The notes under the pieces: generated by a model
Seen by the model: only the letters and a program-made list of their open reading frames with translations
Told to the model about the DNA's origin: nothing
Databases searched by the model: none
In this document: in pieces, positions 45,067 through 56,076 of the stretch
How the letters are laid out: each line of letters starts with the position of its first letter
How positions within the stretch are numbered: position 1 is the stretch's first letter
DNA from: Neurospora intermedia
Lineage: Eukaryota > Ascomycota > Sordariomycetes > Sordariales > Sordariaceae
Assembly (NCBI GenBank): GCA_037102815.1
Contig: BTPP01000007.1
Span: forward strand, 372,001-436,000
Length of the DNA stretch: 64,000 bases
Direction: 5' to 3'
Translations under genes and position numbers: made by a program

Positions 45067-46686
45067 GGGGTTGACGGACCGGGTGAAGTGGTGACGATGA
45101 TGGTGGCGAGGTTGATGAATGATGGAAGTAATGGGAATGGAAGTGGTATTAGGGCTAGAGGGCCGACGTTGATTGAGTTGATGGGGACCACGGGTATTGA
45201 GGGTGGTCCTGGTTCTACTACATCTACGTCTACGTCTATGTCCACATCTACACCACCTTTGAAGAAGGAAGGCGAAGGCGAGAGACGAGCATAAAAGGAA
45301 CGACCACTCGCTGCTAGGGAGGGAAAAAGGCGAAGGAGTGAGTTTAACAGTCACTTCTTTCGCCGTTGTGTAATTTCTGTTTTCACTTTTTTTTTTTGTG
45401 TGTTTTTTTCGGTCTACCAACTGGCTGGCTATATGGGACTCCATGGACGGAGTGGGATGGACAGAGATGAGATCATGTATTCGCATACCTACCTTTTGTG
45501 TTTTTTCTGTTGTTAGCTGCGCGTGGCCTTTCACTTTAACATTACGGGTACGGCGTCAGTTTAGTTGTTTTTTTGCTTGTTTTTATATATATCAAAACAG
45601 GTGGTAAAGTGTGATGGATTCACACACTCACACAACTCAATCATCCTGGAAACGAATTGACATGGCGTTTTGTCTTGGCATAACTCGAAAAATTTGCCAG
45701 TGTCTTGTAGGAAACAATCATAAAGATCGATCGATATCGACGTACTTTAGCTTGAAGTTATATAAATACCTACCTATTGTCCACCCAAGACCTTGTATAC
45801 CAAGTCTAACCAAAAAAAAAATCCGCTCAACCTTTGTTATCTTTCTTTCTCACCATACCACATTCCCTCTACTTACCTTGGATGCCTCAGATACCGGTAT
45901 CTATAGAGGTATCCTTCAATCAACTATAGGTAGGTATAGGTACTGGTGTACTCATTGCTGTACAAAAGAGCAAATATTTCAATCACGCATGTTCATTCAA
46001 TTTTTACCTTCACTACCACCACCACCACCACCACCACCACACACGAGTGGCATGACACTGCCTACCTACCTAGTTTGATAACTATAAATAACGGGCCGGG
46101 CTGAGGACATGATCAACGGGCTGGTGACATGACTAACAGAGGGGAAAAAAACTGGCAATAGCCAAAACTACTGAACGGGAATCAATAGATGATATATGAA
46201 ACTCTATGAATACAGGTACGTATTTGGCATTTGTCAAGAAGGTAAGGTACATTATACCTCTCTACACAGATACCAAAGATCCCAACTTCATACCATAGAG
46301 GTATCCTTCCTCTCCCAACTACATAATACATACATACATACCATCTTACCTCCTCTCCCCTTTTTGACTACCTAGGTAGGTAGAGGTAGGTACCTGTAGA
46401 CTTCCGTTTTCACTTCTCCTCCAATCTTACTGTGACCTTTTTTTCCATTCCTTCTTGTGTTAAGCAAAACCCCCTTTTGCCTCCCGTCCTTATCCATGTC
46501 CATGTCCTTGTTGTCCTTATCCTTGCCCTTGCATTTCTGGTATCATTTTTTCCATTCTTTCCCCTCAACAACAGTGGGAGAACATGTACTCTACTCTTGT
46601 TACAACACCGCCTTGTCTACTACTACTTACTAACCCTCTCCATCGCCAACCGTTTCTTCTTCCCCCCCTCGTCGTGCTTCTCCTCA
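45067..46686. other. intergenic between converging genes
   Basis: SHMT and the fusion gene converge here. Many GAGGTAYC and TAGGTAGG motifs (45903, 46300, 46369-46393), a CCA repeat (about 46012-46042), polyA/T tracts. No gene recognised. The fusion gene's stop region at 46687-46760 also contains GAGGTACCTC sequence. Confidence 0.55.
46012..46042. repeat. ACC trinucleotide microsatellite
   Basis: About nine consecutive ACC/CCA units in intergenic DNA. Confidence 0.8.
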
Positions 46687-49600
46687 TCACATAGAGGTAT
46701 TTTCTTCGACCTTCTCGGCAACAGAGACACTTCCACTATGTTTGTCAACAGTCTTTCGTAGAGGTACCTCTGCAGCAACAACAACAGGAGCAGCAGGAGC
46801 AGCAGCACCAGGGGCGGTATCCTTCTCCTTCTCCTCAGCATCAGCATCAGCAGCAACATCCTTTGTTTGTTCCCCATCATTAGCAGGGGCCGGAGCATTG
46901 CCACCGTTAAGCACCACCTTGGCAACAGCACTCCTTTGCTTAAAAGCCATGTAGTACTTGGCTAGGTATCCCTCCCCGATATGAAGCACCTCTTCGTCAC
47001 CGTCTGCGTAGGTGACTAGCTCATGCAGAACGGGCCAGAGGGCGTAGTCCGCTGGGGATGGAGCCTCGCCGCCGCAAATGTAGAAGGGGGTCAGGTGACG
47101 CTTGTTGTCCTGATCTTTCGCTGGTGGCTCTTTTGGCTGGGTTTTAGTCTCTGCTTCAGATGCTGTTGGCGTAATAACTGCTTTGGCCGCGGCAGTATGA
47201 GCATCTTGTGCATATTCCTCCCACTGCTTCAACAACGCCTCCTTCTTCTCCCTGATTGCTTGCTTCACTTTCTCCGCCCTAGAGGTGCTGCTGACCTTGT
47301 CATCACCACTTTCTTCCGTTTTCCTGCCCGACCTATTAAGCAGCCAATTCCAAGCCGCCCACAACTCGTCTGCCTCCTCGAGCCTCGCAAACCTCTTTGC
47401 CACCTTCGCCGGTGTCATCTGATCGTACCTCCTGCCTGCTCCATACACTGCATCCAAATACCTCAGGATACTGACATCCCCAACCACCTCGGTCCGCGCC
47501 GGATCGTTATCCACGAACTTGATTCCGACCTTGACCTTTCTTCCTCTTCTATCAGACTGCTCCTCGTCCTCGTCCTCACCCAAACCACCAGAAGCGTCAA
47601 TGGCCCCTCTAGCCACTCCAATCCCCATATCCGCCAACGCCAGCGCCACCCTCGTGTTCTCCACCGTGCACGCCCGCCCCTGGATACTAGCCGCAAAGAA
47701 CCTCTTCGGGCTGCCCATGTGCAACACATTAAACCCCGCTCCATAGTTCTTCTCCCAATCGAACTCGGAAACATGGTTCTCATGCCCAAAAGCCTGCAGC
47801 ATCCTAACCGCCTCGTCGGTTTGGCCGTTCACCACCGGTTGGGCTTCCTCTTTGGTTTTCCCGACGGCGCCCTGGCCCCAAATCTTGGTTTGGGAAGCGT
47901 TGAGGAAGGTGCCGATCTGTCGAAAGGTCAGGCTGATGCGTGCGCCGGAGTAGGCAAGCTCGGAGGAGGACTTGTCGCGGTCGGAGCGCTTGTCGGGACG
48001 GATGGCGTGTAGCCAGCGCATGTTGGTTTGGAGACCCATACGGAGGAGGGAGTTGTGGGGGAGAGGGGCGCGTTGGATTTGGCGTTTGGCTTTTTCTGCT
48101 GCTGATGGACCCTCAGAGGTCCCTCCTGCTGCTGCTGCTGCCGCTGCCGGTGCATCCTTCTTGTCCTTGTCCTTGGGAGGTCGCTTGGTGCGGAGGACCA
48201 TGGTTCGTTTAGCGCCGAGACTGACATTGGCAATGTAACTGCTGCGGACAATGTCCAGGGTCTTGTCACTGTGCTCGCTTATGTAGTCGCTGCTGTTGCG
48301 GTAGTGCTGAATAAGGACGTGGTTGAGTGGATGTCCGAGGTGCTTCTCGATCTCGTTCTTGATGGCAAGGACAGTGGGAGAGAAGGGGAGAAGTGGTGGT
48401 GACTCGTCTGCTGGATGACGGTATACTGGCATGTTTCCTTCGTCGTCGACGGCACCCTGAACGGCGATGCGTCGTGGAACTTCACCACCCAAGTGAGACA
48501 TGCCAGCCCAGCTGACTTCTTCCAAAAGCCGCTCAAAGGCATCGGCGGCGAGGTCAGGCGAGAGGGCATTGGTGATAACAGTGGTGTCTCCCTCACAGAG
48601 CGGTTCGGAGACGGTCGATTTCTGATGATCTTCCATCGTGGTTGTTGATGGCGTCTTTGTATGGGTTTCTGGAGAATCGGTAGACGACTGCGGGGTGTTT
48701 GGATCTGGCTGATTTGATGTTGCTGGGGTTGAAGGGGTATCCTTGATTTGTTCCAGCGCTTCGGCCGAGTTCCGGTCTTGGTTATTTCCCTGGAAGGGGA
48801 ACGGCGAACTTGATGATGAGCTTGTTGAGGTTTTGTCACGTCGAAATCGTGGCGTAACGGCTACTCTTGTAGTCTGTGAGGATGGTGAGGGATCAGCACC
48901 ATCAACTGGTTTTGCGCCGAGTACGCCCGGAGAGCCAGATAGCGATTGACTAATGAGTTCCACGTTTCGACGCTTGATAGACAAGAACTCTGACTCAATA
49001 TTGTCCATGTCAGCCTCGGAAGCAGCTTCCAAGGGCGCAAGACTGTCGGCCAAAGGATTCGATAGATCTCCATGGGTTACCATGGGCTGTGTAAGAGGTA
49101 CATTAGCGTTACTGGTGGCTTGGCGTGGTTGTGGCGTAGTAGAGCTGCCTGAATTTGTGGTTCTCTGTGATGGAACATGTCGTTCGATCGAAGAAATATC
49201 ACTGAGGTTTATTGACACCCTGGCCATTGTTGGTGAAAGTCCAGTCGAGCGATTTCTTGAAGCCTTTGGAGGGGTGGAGGAGACTCTGTCTCGGTTCTGT
49301 TTGCTCTCTTCTGCCTTTCCAGGCTTCTTGACATCCCTGCTTCCGCTCGACGGCTTTATCCTATGGCCGTGTTTCGCCGAATTTCTGGGCTGAGTGGGCT
49401 GTAACTTGTCGATGAGGGCTGGTGAGTCCAGGAGATCGCAACCCGTGAGTATCTCTAGTTGTTGGATGGCATTGATGTGTCGCGCATATGACCGATAGCC
49501 GCAGCAATCCTCCACGATAGTGATGTCGTAGGCATGTTTTCCAGCTTCCAGGGCGGTCGCAAAGACACCCACATTGGTAAGGGAACCGCACACGTACATA

Positions 49601-50133
49601 TCCGTCACAAATCGCATTCTCAGCTGTTGAACCAGTTGCGATTGGCCCGGAGGGAATGCGCTGTAGTGCGATTTGGTGGTTATAAAGTCGCGACCACGCA
49701 TGATGGAAGCCTCAATGTTGGGCGGAAAATTGGCGCCTGGTGTGCCCTTCCGGACGCACGTCGGTCTGTCAAGGCTGTCAACAACGGTCAAGAATGCCTC
49801 CTCGTCAACTCCCATGAGCACCTCGTTGTGCTCTTTGGAGTTGGCGCGCCTTCGTGTGGCTGAAGGGCGCATTGGTATATCGGATGCTATAATGGTGTCT
49901 CCCTCGGTATCTAGGGCGCGATGTTGTTCGAACTCGCTTCGAACCCATACGACATCGCCAGCACCGGAATCACGGAAGACCTTGACCAGTTCCAGAATGC
50001 GATCGACAAAGCCATCTGGTTGGGTCACGGGCAAGGCACCGTCAGGAGACACAAAGTCGTTTTGGAGATCGACCACTATCAGTGCTTTTCTGGTTGGGAG
50101 GGCAGGCATCGCTGCCACGTTGATAGGAAACAT
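46687..50133 (-). CDS. isochorismatase-like / AlkB-like dioxygenase / GST-like fusion protein
   Basis: One uninterrupted frame of 1148 residues joins three enzyme-like domains. Residues 12-240: a cysteine hydrolase of the isochorismatase fold with its triad visible (D22 in VVDLQNDF, K154 in TTKSHYSAF, C182 in VCGSLTNVGV). Residues 245-500: Ser/Thr/Pro-rich linker. Residues about 515-745: an AlkB-type Fe(II)/2-oxoglutarate dioxygenase with HSD (H621, D623), distal H709 and R732-x5-R738 (RISLTFR); the NHVLIQHYRNSSDYISEHSDKT strand is typical of DNA/RNA demethylase relatives. Residues about 770-1110: a region resembling a glutathione S-transferase (VDNDPARTEVVGDVSILRYLD, then helical LEEADELWAAWNWLL and PSPADYALWPVLHEL). 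The tail is Ala/Pro-rich and acidic. Possible roles are nucleic-acid alkylation repair coupled to detoxification; this is inference. MPALPTRK, eight codons in, is an alternative start. Confidence 0.88.
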   Translation of the reverse strand: MFPINVAAMPALPTRKALIVVDLQNDFVSPDGALPVTQPDGFVDRILELVKVFRDSGAGDVVWVRSEFEQHRALDTEGDTIIASDIPMRPSATRRRANSKEHNEVLMGVDEEAFLTVVDSLDRPTCVRKGTPGANFPPNIEASIMRGRDFITTKSHYSAFPPGQSQLVQQLRMRFVTDMYVCGSLTNVGVFATALEAGKHAYDITIVEDCCGYRSYARHINAIQQLEILTGCDLLDSPALIDKLQPTQPRNSAKHGHRIKPSSGSRDVKKPGKAEESKQNRDRVSSTPPKASRNRSTGLSPTMARVSINLSDISSIERHVPSQRTTNSGSSTTPQPRQATSNANVPLTQPMVTHGDLSNPLADSLAPLEAASEADMDNIESEFLSIKRRNVELISQSLSGSPGVLGAKPVDGADPSPSSQTTRVAVTPRFRRDKTSTSSSSSSPFPFQGNNQDRNSAEALEQIKDTPSTPATSNQPDPNTPQSSTDSPETHTKTPSTTTMEDHQKSTVSEPLCEGDTTVITNALSPDLAADAFERLLEEVSWAGMSHLGGEVPRRIAVQGAVDDEGNMPVYRHPADESPPLLPFSPTVLAIKNEIEKHLGHPLNHVLIQHYRNSSDYISEHSDKTLDIVRSSYIANVSLGAKRTMVLRTKRPPKDKDKKDAPAAAAAAAGGTSEGPSAAEKAKRQIQRAPLPHNSLLRMGLQTNMRWLHAIRPDKRSDRDKSSSELAYSGARISLTFRQIGTFLNASQTKIWGQGAVGKTKEEAQPVVNGQTDEAVRMLQAFGHENHVSEFDWEKNYGAGFNVLHMGSPKRFFAASIQGRACTVENTRVALALADMGIGVARGAIDASGGLGEDEDEEQSDRRGRKVKVGIKFVDNDPARTEVVGDVSILRYLDAVYGAGRRYDQMTPAKVAKRFARLEEADELWAAWNWLLNRSGRKTEESGDDKVSSTSRAEKVKQAIREKKEALLKQWEEYAQDAHTAAAKAVITPTASEAETKTQPKEPPAKDQDNKRHLTPFYICGGEAPSPADYALWPVLHELVTYADGDEEVLHIGEGYLAKYYMAFKQRSAVAKVVLNGGNAPAPANDGEQTKDVAADADAEEKEKDTAPGAAAPAAPVVVAAEVPLRKTVDKHSGSVSVAEKVEENTSM

Positions 50134-52561
50134 GGCGGCAGTAAGTGAAAGCAGCTAGTAATATATGTTGGACGATGATTGAGGTAAAGAGGAGATTGGA
50201 TGATGGGTGGTTGATAATTGACTAAATCTTGGGGACATGTCAGCACAGTACCGGGCTCGTGTGATCAGGGCGGATGCCGTGACCGGGGCGGCACGAAATG
50301 GTATGATGCCAGCAAGAGGAAGAATAGTCATTACCATCATGTCTCAGGATCTAGCAATCCCTATGGGCCGACAAAGATATAATGAGTGCTGACCAGCATT
50401 CCGGTCGAGCCCGCTTGTTACTGTTGGTATATCTGCAAAGGTAGAATGTTGGCTAACAACTGACTGAAAAGAAGATGGCGGTTGTTGTGGTTGTTGTTAC
50501 ACCACATAAGTGGTGCTGAATGTTGATCGTTGGACTCGGCCGAGTAAAGAGTGTCGAGTGTTGATAACCTAGACAAAAAGGAGAAGCTAGGAGGGTCGGA
50601 AGCGCATAGATGAATAGGTGTTTAAGTTATTGAAGAGGGAAGAGATAGGAGACCATCGTTGATCGGCGGTTATCCATATCCGGGCCGTCACCACCGACAT
50701 ACGACCGACCACATGGCCGGCCGGGGGGAGGACCGGTAGAGGTAGAGCTGTGGAGGATAGCAAGGCCACTAGTGTAGAAAATAGATGTTGACAACTTTAG
50801 GTTGATAGTCTCTGGACCATGGAGATCAAGGAGACTTAGAGGTAGGAATAAACACAATTGGCAACTTCACATTTGATAGGGACCGTGGTTCATCAATGAA
50901 ATGCCGTGGGTTGCCCAACACTGGTTGCGCCTGGAGATATTGGTTGGTGGGTGTGAACGAAACAAAAGTCACCCAAAGAACTGAAGATGGATGGACTCGA
51001 CTCTTTTTTTTTTCTCAACTCCCTCGCGCCAAGACTACGCAACGCGTGATGAGGCTGGCGTCTCTGGTTGGGCAGAGCTGGCTTCAGTTCTCAGTACATA
51101 GATGGGAGGAGTGAAGAGTGTGACTTCTTTCCACTTTGGCTTTTTAAAACTCGAAGACGGAAAAGAGAGAGAGAGAGAATGGCGATGCGGGGTCCTGTCG
51201 CCTCGATGCCTTACAGGGGTCGGGGAGCGCTTTCCGGACCAGGATGGAGGAGTTTGGTTGCAGTATCGGGAGTTCTCTGCAGGGCTGCCGTCAAGGCGGA
51301 TTGGACGGCGTGGTGGGGGGCATGGAACAAGGTAAAGGAGCAACCTCCGTCGACCAATCCACTCCTTCAATTCTGCCATCTTTATCTTTTCCTTTTTCTT
51401 TTCTTTTCTTTCCATTGTTCTTCCTCTCCCCTCCTACTAGTGAGCTATCCTCTGACGTCTTGTCGTCAGTTCCGTAGCAATCAGCCAGACACCGCCATCG
51501 GCAAGATCCGTTCGTTGCAACCACATGCACAACATAGCTCGACGATATCGGTGCCTACATATATATCCGACCCTCGGTTGGCGGCTTACACATGAGATGC
51601 AAAAAGAGGTAGTCGGATACGGCTACTATTTACATAGCTGAGGTCAATGGGCCATCTGGAGTGACTACCTGCCACTGATTCCTCTGAAAACTATTGAGAT
51701 TTGAGACAACTCTCAGAAAATGCACCTAATTCCTCTAATCACTTCAACAAAGGTGCCGCAAAGGAAGCAAGCCGTCAAGATGGGCATGTGTCTGGAGCAG
51801 ATGAAACGACTCCGGCCATGGACAGAAATGAACAACTCCACTGAAGTATCAAGATAGGGACTTTGGCCACTCGGAAACAATCACCAACCTAGTTTTGCCG
51901 ACCAAATCGAGGACCAAGTTGCTCTTGTTCGGTTGACGGGGACATCGATATACATTCCATTGCTAACTCTTTCCCCCAGAGCCTTTACCCTTAACATCAA
52001 GCGCCGAATGGCTCTATGAGAAGCCTGGCGGACACTCATGAACGTCCTCTCATTTCTCTTGGTCGACCTTTGGCTTTTCTTATCTACCATTCGGTTGCTT
52101 CGTTCCGTCACACATCCATCGCGATAGTCACGACCAATGCAACCACTTGGCAAGCATGGAGCCAATATTTCCATATGTACTCTCATGGTTGACTCCCTGT
52201 TTCCGCGTCACATTCACGCACACTTGAGCAGTCAGTGAATGTCGATCATGCTGACGTGACAATGACAAGAACAATATTGGGTATGTGCAACGGCTTCATG
52301 CAAGGAAATCATCATCCACCCACATGGCCATATTTTCCTTGCTTGATGTGGGTTTCAATTGCTTGCTCGCTTGCTGTCACACAAAGAAGAGACTATTCGG
52401 ACCGGTGAGCTCATAGCAAGGGTAGATGTGCCGCTGTCTGTGCAGGACTGAAGCGGTGTAGATCTTGACAGTAGGAAAATCAATACTCACCGAAGCGCAA
52501 TCAGCGGACAAGATCAAGAGATGAGGAAGAAACATGTTTGCAAATCCCACAAACACCGCGC
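50134..52561. other. intergenic
   Basis: 2.4 kb upstream of the fusion gene and downstream of the LRR kinase. No recognisable coding or RNA gene. Open frames near 51068-51595 are T/C-rich and without family resemblance. Confidence 0.45.
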
Positions 52562-54109
52562 TTAGCTGAGGTTGGGAATCGGAATCCGCATCATACCCCT
52601 AAAGCCAACCAAGTCCTCCAACTCCACCGCAATGTCCTCAAACAACGGGCGCGAGTGAACTTGAGGGTCAGCGCACTGCTTCTGCAGTCTCTCCAACCCT
52701 TGAACGATGGCCTCTTCTTCCTCTTCCGTAAGTTCGCTACTGTCTCTGAAGGCGGGAGGAGCCGCGTCGGCAGCAACAACAATGGCAGTCTCCGCCTCTG
52801 GGATCTGCGTCGTCGTCGACTTCTTCTCCTTCTCCCTCCTGATCAAACCAAGCACATCCTCCAACAGATGCGCGAAAGCCAACACTTCCAATTTCTCCAT
52901 GCCAGCGTAGACCTCCTCGCCCGTGCCATAGATAGTAGCAGCACCAAAGTCTCCCAACAAGGCATGTCTGTCCGCCTTGCTCGCCAGGATGTTGTGCGCA
53001 TACAAATCTCCATGAGCAATTCCCCTCTGGTGGAGATGAGCAGCCGCTCCAGCAATGCCCGTCAACATGCCCAACGCCTCGGCCGCGCTGAGCGAGGCGT
53101 CCTCGGGGAAGCAGTCGCGGCTGCACGTATCGAAAGAAGGCGGCAGCCCCAGAGCCGCGTAGTACTCGGGAATCAACTGCATCACGATCCCTCCCTGGAA
53201 CTTTTTCTCCTTATCTGCTTCAGCAGCAGCAGCACCCTCAACAACCTCATCAGGATGTCCCACCACCTTCCCCAAAACCGTAATCAACCCCTCATGAAAC
53301 CCTGCCGCCAACACCGCAGCCATCTCATCCCTGGGCGTCCCATCGCTCGTCACGCCGCCCTTGAACACCTTGATCGCCACCTCCTCCGCGTACTCGGCGC
53401 TCTGCTTCCACAGTCCCCGTGAAATCACCCCCGACGCCCCCTCGCCCAACGTCTCCTGCACTTCCAAGTTCTTCCACTCGATCTTCTCCAGATCAAACCT
53501 CGTCCCCGCCTTGGCCGTCGCTGCGGCCGTTTGCTTCTCGACACAAGGGTTCCCTGCAAACGACAAGAACGCCAGCTTGGGCAAGTCAAATAACCACTCT
53601 GGAAGCGTCTCGAACCGGTTCGCGCTCAATCTTAGCAGCGCCAGGTTTTTGCATCCCGTGGCCATTGACGCTGGCAAGCTCGATAGCTGGTTCCCAGCCA
53701 ACATGCACTTTTCCAACCTCTCGCACTTGCCCAAGTCCTCGGGTAGAGTGGAGATCTGGTTATCTGTCAGGATTAACCACCTGAGTGTTTTTGTTGGCAA
53801 GGAACCTTCTGGGATGGAAGTCATTCCGTTTGAACGGAAGGCGATCATCTCCAGGGAAGGGCATTGTGCCAGGACGGAGGGGAAGGTGGAAAAGTTGTTG
53901 GAAGAGAGAAAGAGGATGCGCAGGTTGGGTAGGGAGGTGCCGAATTCGGAGGGGAGGGAGGAGAGGCCGGTTCCGGAAAGGTCGAGGTGCGTGAGAGTGG
54001 CGCCGAGAGTGAGGATGGCGGGGGGCAGGCCTGACGGGAGCGGGCAGGTGAGTTTTAGGTGGGTGGTGGAGGCGTAGCCGCCGGTGTTGAGGGTTTCGAG
54101 GTCGTGCAT
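52562..54109 (-). CDS. leucine-rich-repeat protein kinase, bacterial-like
   Basis: Single exon, 515 residues. Residues 35-190 hold about six LRRs of the LxxLxLxxNxLxxLP type (LTHLDLSGTGLSSLP, LRILFLSSNNFSTFP, LRWLILTDNQISTLP, CMLAGNQLSSLP, LALLRLSANRFETLP). A kinase domain follows, about 212-505: Gly loop GEGASG (222-227), VAIK (K247), catalytic HGDLYAHNIL (D368, N373) and GDFGAA (D387). HGD replaces the usual HRD arginine. Short LRR plus a kinase with HGDLYAHNIL is a wording I associate with bacterial LRR kinases (pseudomonads, burkholderias) and a few plant relatives, so inter-kingdom transfer is possible. There is no signal peptide or TM segment, so it is probably cytosolic. Substrate unknown. 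It diverges from taf8 768 bp away. Confidence 0.85.
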   Translation of the reverse strand: MHDLETLNTGGYASTTHLKLTCPLPSGLPPAILTLGATLTHLDLSGTGLSSLPSEFGTSLPNLRILFLSSNNFSTFPSVLAQCPSLEMIAFRSNGMTSIPEGSLPTKTLRWLILTDNQISTLPEDLGKCERLEKCMLAGNQLSSLPASMATGCKNLALLRLSANRFETLPEWLFDLPKLAFLSFAGNPCVEKQTAAATAKAGTRFDLEKIEWKNLEVQETLGEGASGVISRGLWKQSAEYAEEVAIKVFKGGVTSDGTPRDEMAAVLAAGFHEGLITVLGKVVGHPDEVVEGAAAAEADKEKKFQGGIVMQLIPEYYAALGLPPSFDTCSRDCFPEDASLSAAEALGMLTGIAGAAAHLHQRGIAHGDLYAHNILASKADRHALLGDFGAATIYGTGEEVYAGMEKLEVLAFAHLLEDVLGLIRREKEKKSTTTQIPEAETAIVVAADAAPPAFRDSSELTEEEEEAIVQGLERLQKQCADPQVHSRPLFEDIAVELEDLVGFRGMMRIPIPNLS

Positions 54110-54877
54110 TTTTTTTTGTTGGTGGTGGTGACCGGGGTGGAAATAAAAGGATTGACTTGGGTAAGTAGGTAGTGTGTGAGTTTGATTAAGAAAGTGAAGT
54201 GAATGAGTGAACTGAAGGCATTCACAAAGTCAAATTGTTAGTGTGAGTGGGATGCATGGTGGTGTTCGCTTGGTGGAACGCATTTTCCACCTTGGCGGAT
54301 CCATTGTGCCCCAGAAAAAGATGCGATAACGATAAGAAGAGGTCCACATTGGACGGCGTGGACCAGATGGAAGCCGACTTGGGATGCCTTTTTGAACACA
54401 AAGTGGACTAAATTCCAAGTTCCTACTTGTATCCTGGTCAGTGGTGCTCTTGGTGATCTTGTCTCTTCGTCTCTGTCAATCGCAACCGCCGTTGGTTGTT
54501 CAACTTCTTGCTTCAGTAAACAGATGCTCCCGGCAGGCAAGAACCCAAATCGCACTAGCGCCTGGCCCAAGCTGCAAGGCTGGTTTGACATCAGCTTGGC
54601 CTGTGCGTGGGTGATCCCCGACCGTTGAATGCATTTCCCAATTCAGCTTTCATCGATGCAAGTTGAAGGTGCACCCGCGCCAGGTCCGTCTCATTGATTC
54701 GTCAAGAAGCTCTCAGTTCGTGACTTTCCAAACATCTCCAACCGCCAAATCAACTTTCCACTTCATCACCCTCTATACGACCGCGTCACCATCTTTTGTC
54801 AACACGGGATAGCGGCCGATATCAATACCATCGACAAAACGTATCATATCGCTCCCGCGAACAACAACCCAACAGCC
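54110..54877. promoter_or_regulatory. divergent promoter, LRR kinase / taf8
   Basis: 768 bp between two start codons facing away from each other, so both promoters must lie here. Short upstream ATG codons precede taf8 (for example 54796) but are out of the chosen frame or lack support. No named factor site is claimed. Confidence 0.5.
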
Positions 54878-56076
54878 ATGGGGACCGACTCGCGCAAGAG
54901 ACCTGTGGATGCAGAGGGAGCGCAATCGTCACAACCCAAACGACCAAAGACCAACACATCAACACGAACAATTCTCGCAGTCGAGGCGATCGGAAATTCA
55001 TCAAAGGCAACGACAGCACCCACTCCCGACGGGCTGGCCAAGAATGGACTGAGGCGGAGCATCGCGCTGGCGCTGGAGACGGTCGGCTTCGACGGTGCCA
55101 CGCCCGAAGCAATAGAGAGCTTTACCATCATGACAGAGACGTGTATGCCGCCTGCGCTGAGGCCGCCCCGCGTCACCTTGCCCCTGTGCTAACCTCACCT
55201 TGGCCAGACCTCCATTCCTTAACCGAAGAAGTCAAGGTCTTTGCAAACGCCGCGCGCCGCTCCTACCCGATACCCAAGGACTTCGAAAACACTTTGAAGC
55301 GTTTCAACCTCACACCCACAGCGCTCTACTCCCACAGAAAACCCCCGATACCGAAGAAGCAGCGACAGCCAGTATGGGAGGATCTCCCTCTAGACGCCGC
55401 CATCCCTACCGACCTTCCTGTTCTCGATCCCGAACTCGACGGCGCCGCAGACAAGGCAGCCAAGAACTACATTCCGAGCTCATTCCCCTCCTTCCCCAGC
55501 GTGCACACCTACAAGTACACGCCCGAAAGCGTCGAGGCCGCCACGACCGCACAGCACAGCATCATGACCGACACACAAGCCACCGTCACCATGACCCAGA
55601 CCCAAACGATGGTCGAATCCCAGGCAGCAGCAGCAACAGCAGCAGTAGCAGCCCAGCAATCTCAATTACCAACCAAGATTCCTCAACGACCACTGGCACC
55701 CGACGAGATTCCCCGCGGCGATCCTAAGAAGATCCGCGAAGCCGCCGCCAAGGAAGCCAAGGCCGGTGAGCAGGCGCTGCGCCGTCTCATGCGCGCCAGC
55801 AAGATCGCGAAGCAAAAGGACGTGTCGGCCACGGCTCAGCGGGATCCGTCTCGCAGGGAGCGGTACGCGCTGTGGGAGGCGGCGATGCGCGAGCTGGTGG
55901 AGGACGACACCAAGGCGAAAGGCAGGGAGGTGGCGCCCGCGTCTATGCATAGTCAGCAGGGCCGGGTGGAGATTGCGGACCACAGCATGATTGTGAATGC
56001 GGAGAAGGGGTATTATCGGAAGGAGGTGGCGAGGCCGGGGGTGAGGAAGTTGGCGGGGGAGTTGGCGGGGAAGTAG
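54878..56076 (+). CDS. taf8: TFIID subunit TAF8
   Basis: Subunit of general transcription factor TFIID that pairs with TAF10 through a histone fold. Two exons (54878-55142, 55208-56076) encode 377 residues. The intron (65 nt, GTATGC donor, TGCTAACC branch region) splits a Tyr codon (T|AC), giving MTETYLHSLTEEVKVFANAARR. A basic nuclear-type leader (RKRPVDAEG...PKRPKT) precedes the histone fold at about 50-115 (LRRSIALALETVGFDGATPEAIESFTIMTETYLHSLTEEV). Then SYPIPKDFENTLKRFNLTP and the TAF8 C-terminal motif IPSSFPSFPSVHTYKYTPES. A Met/Gln/Ala-rich linker (TMTQTQTMVESQAAAATAAV) is followed by a Lys/Arg/Ala-rich helical tail. Without the intron, the second exon would extend upstream in a different frame with nonsense content. 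Confidence 0.88.

Noticed and set aside
43942-45534. 530-codon minus-strand frame opposite SHMT
   Set aside because: Antisense shadow of a codon-biased gene, with a repetitive Gly/Val/Asp-rich translation.
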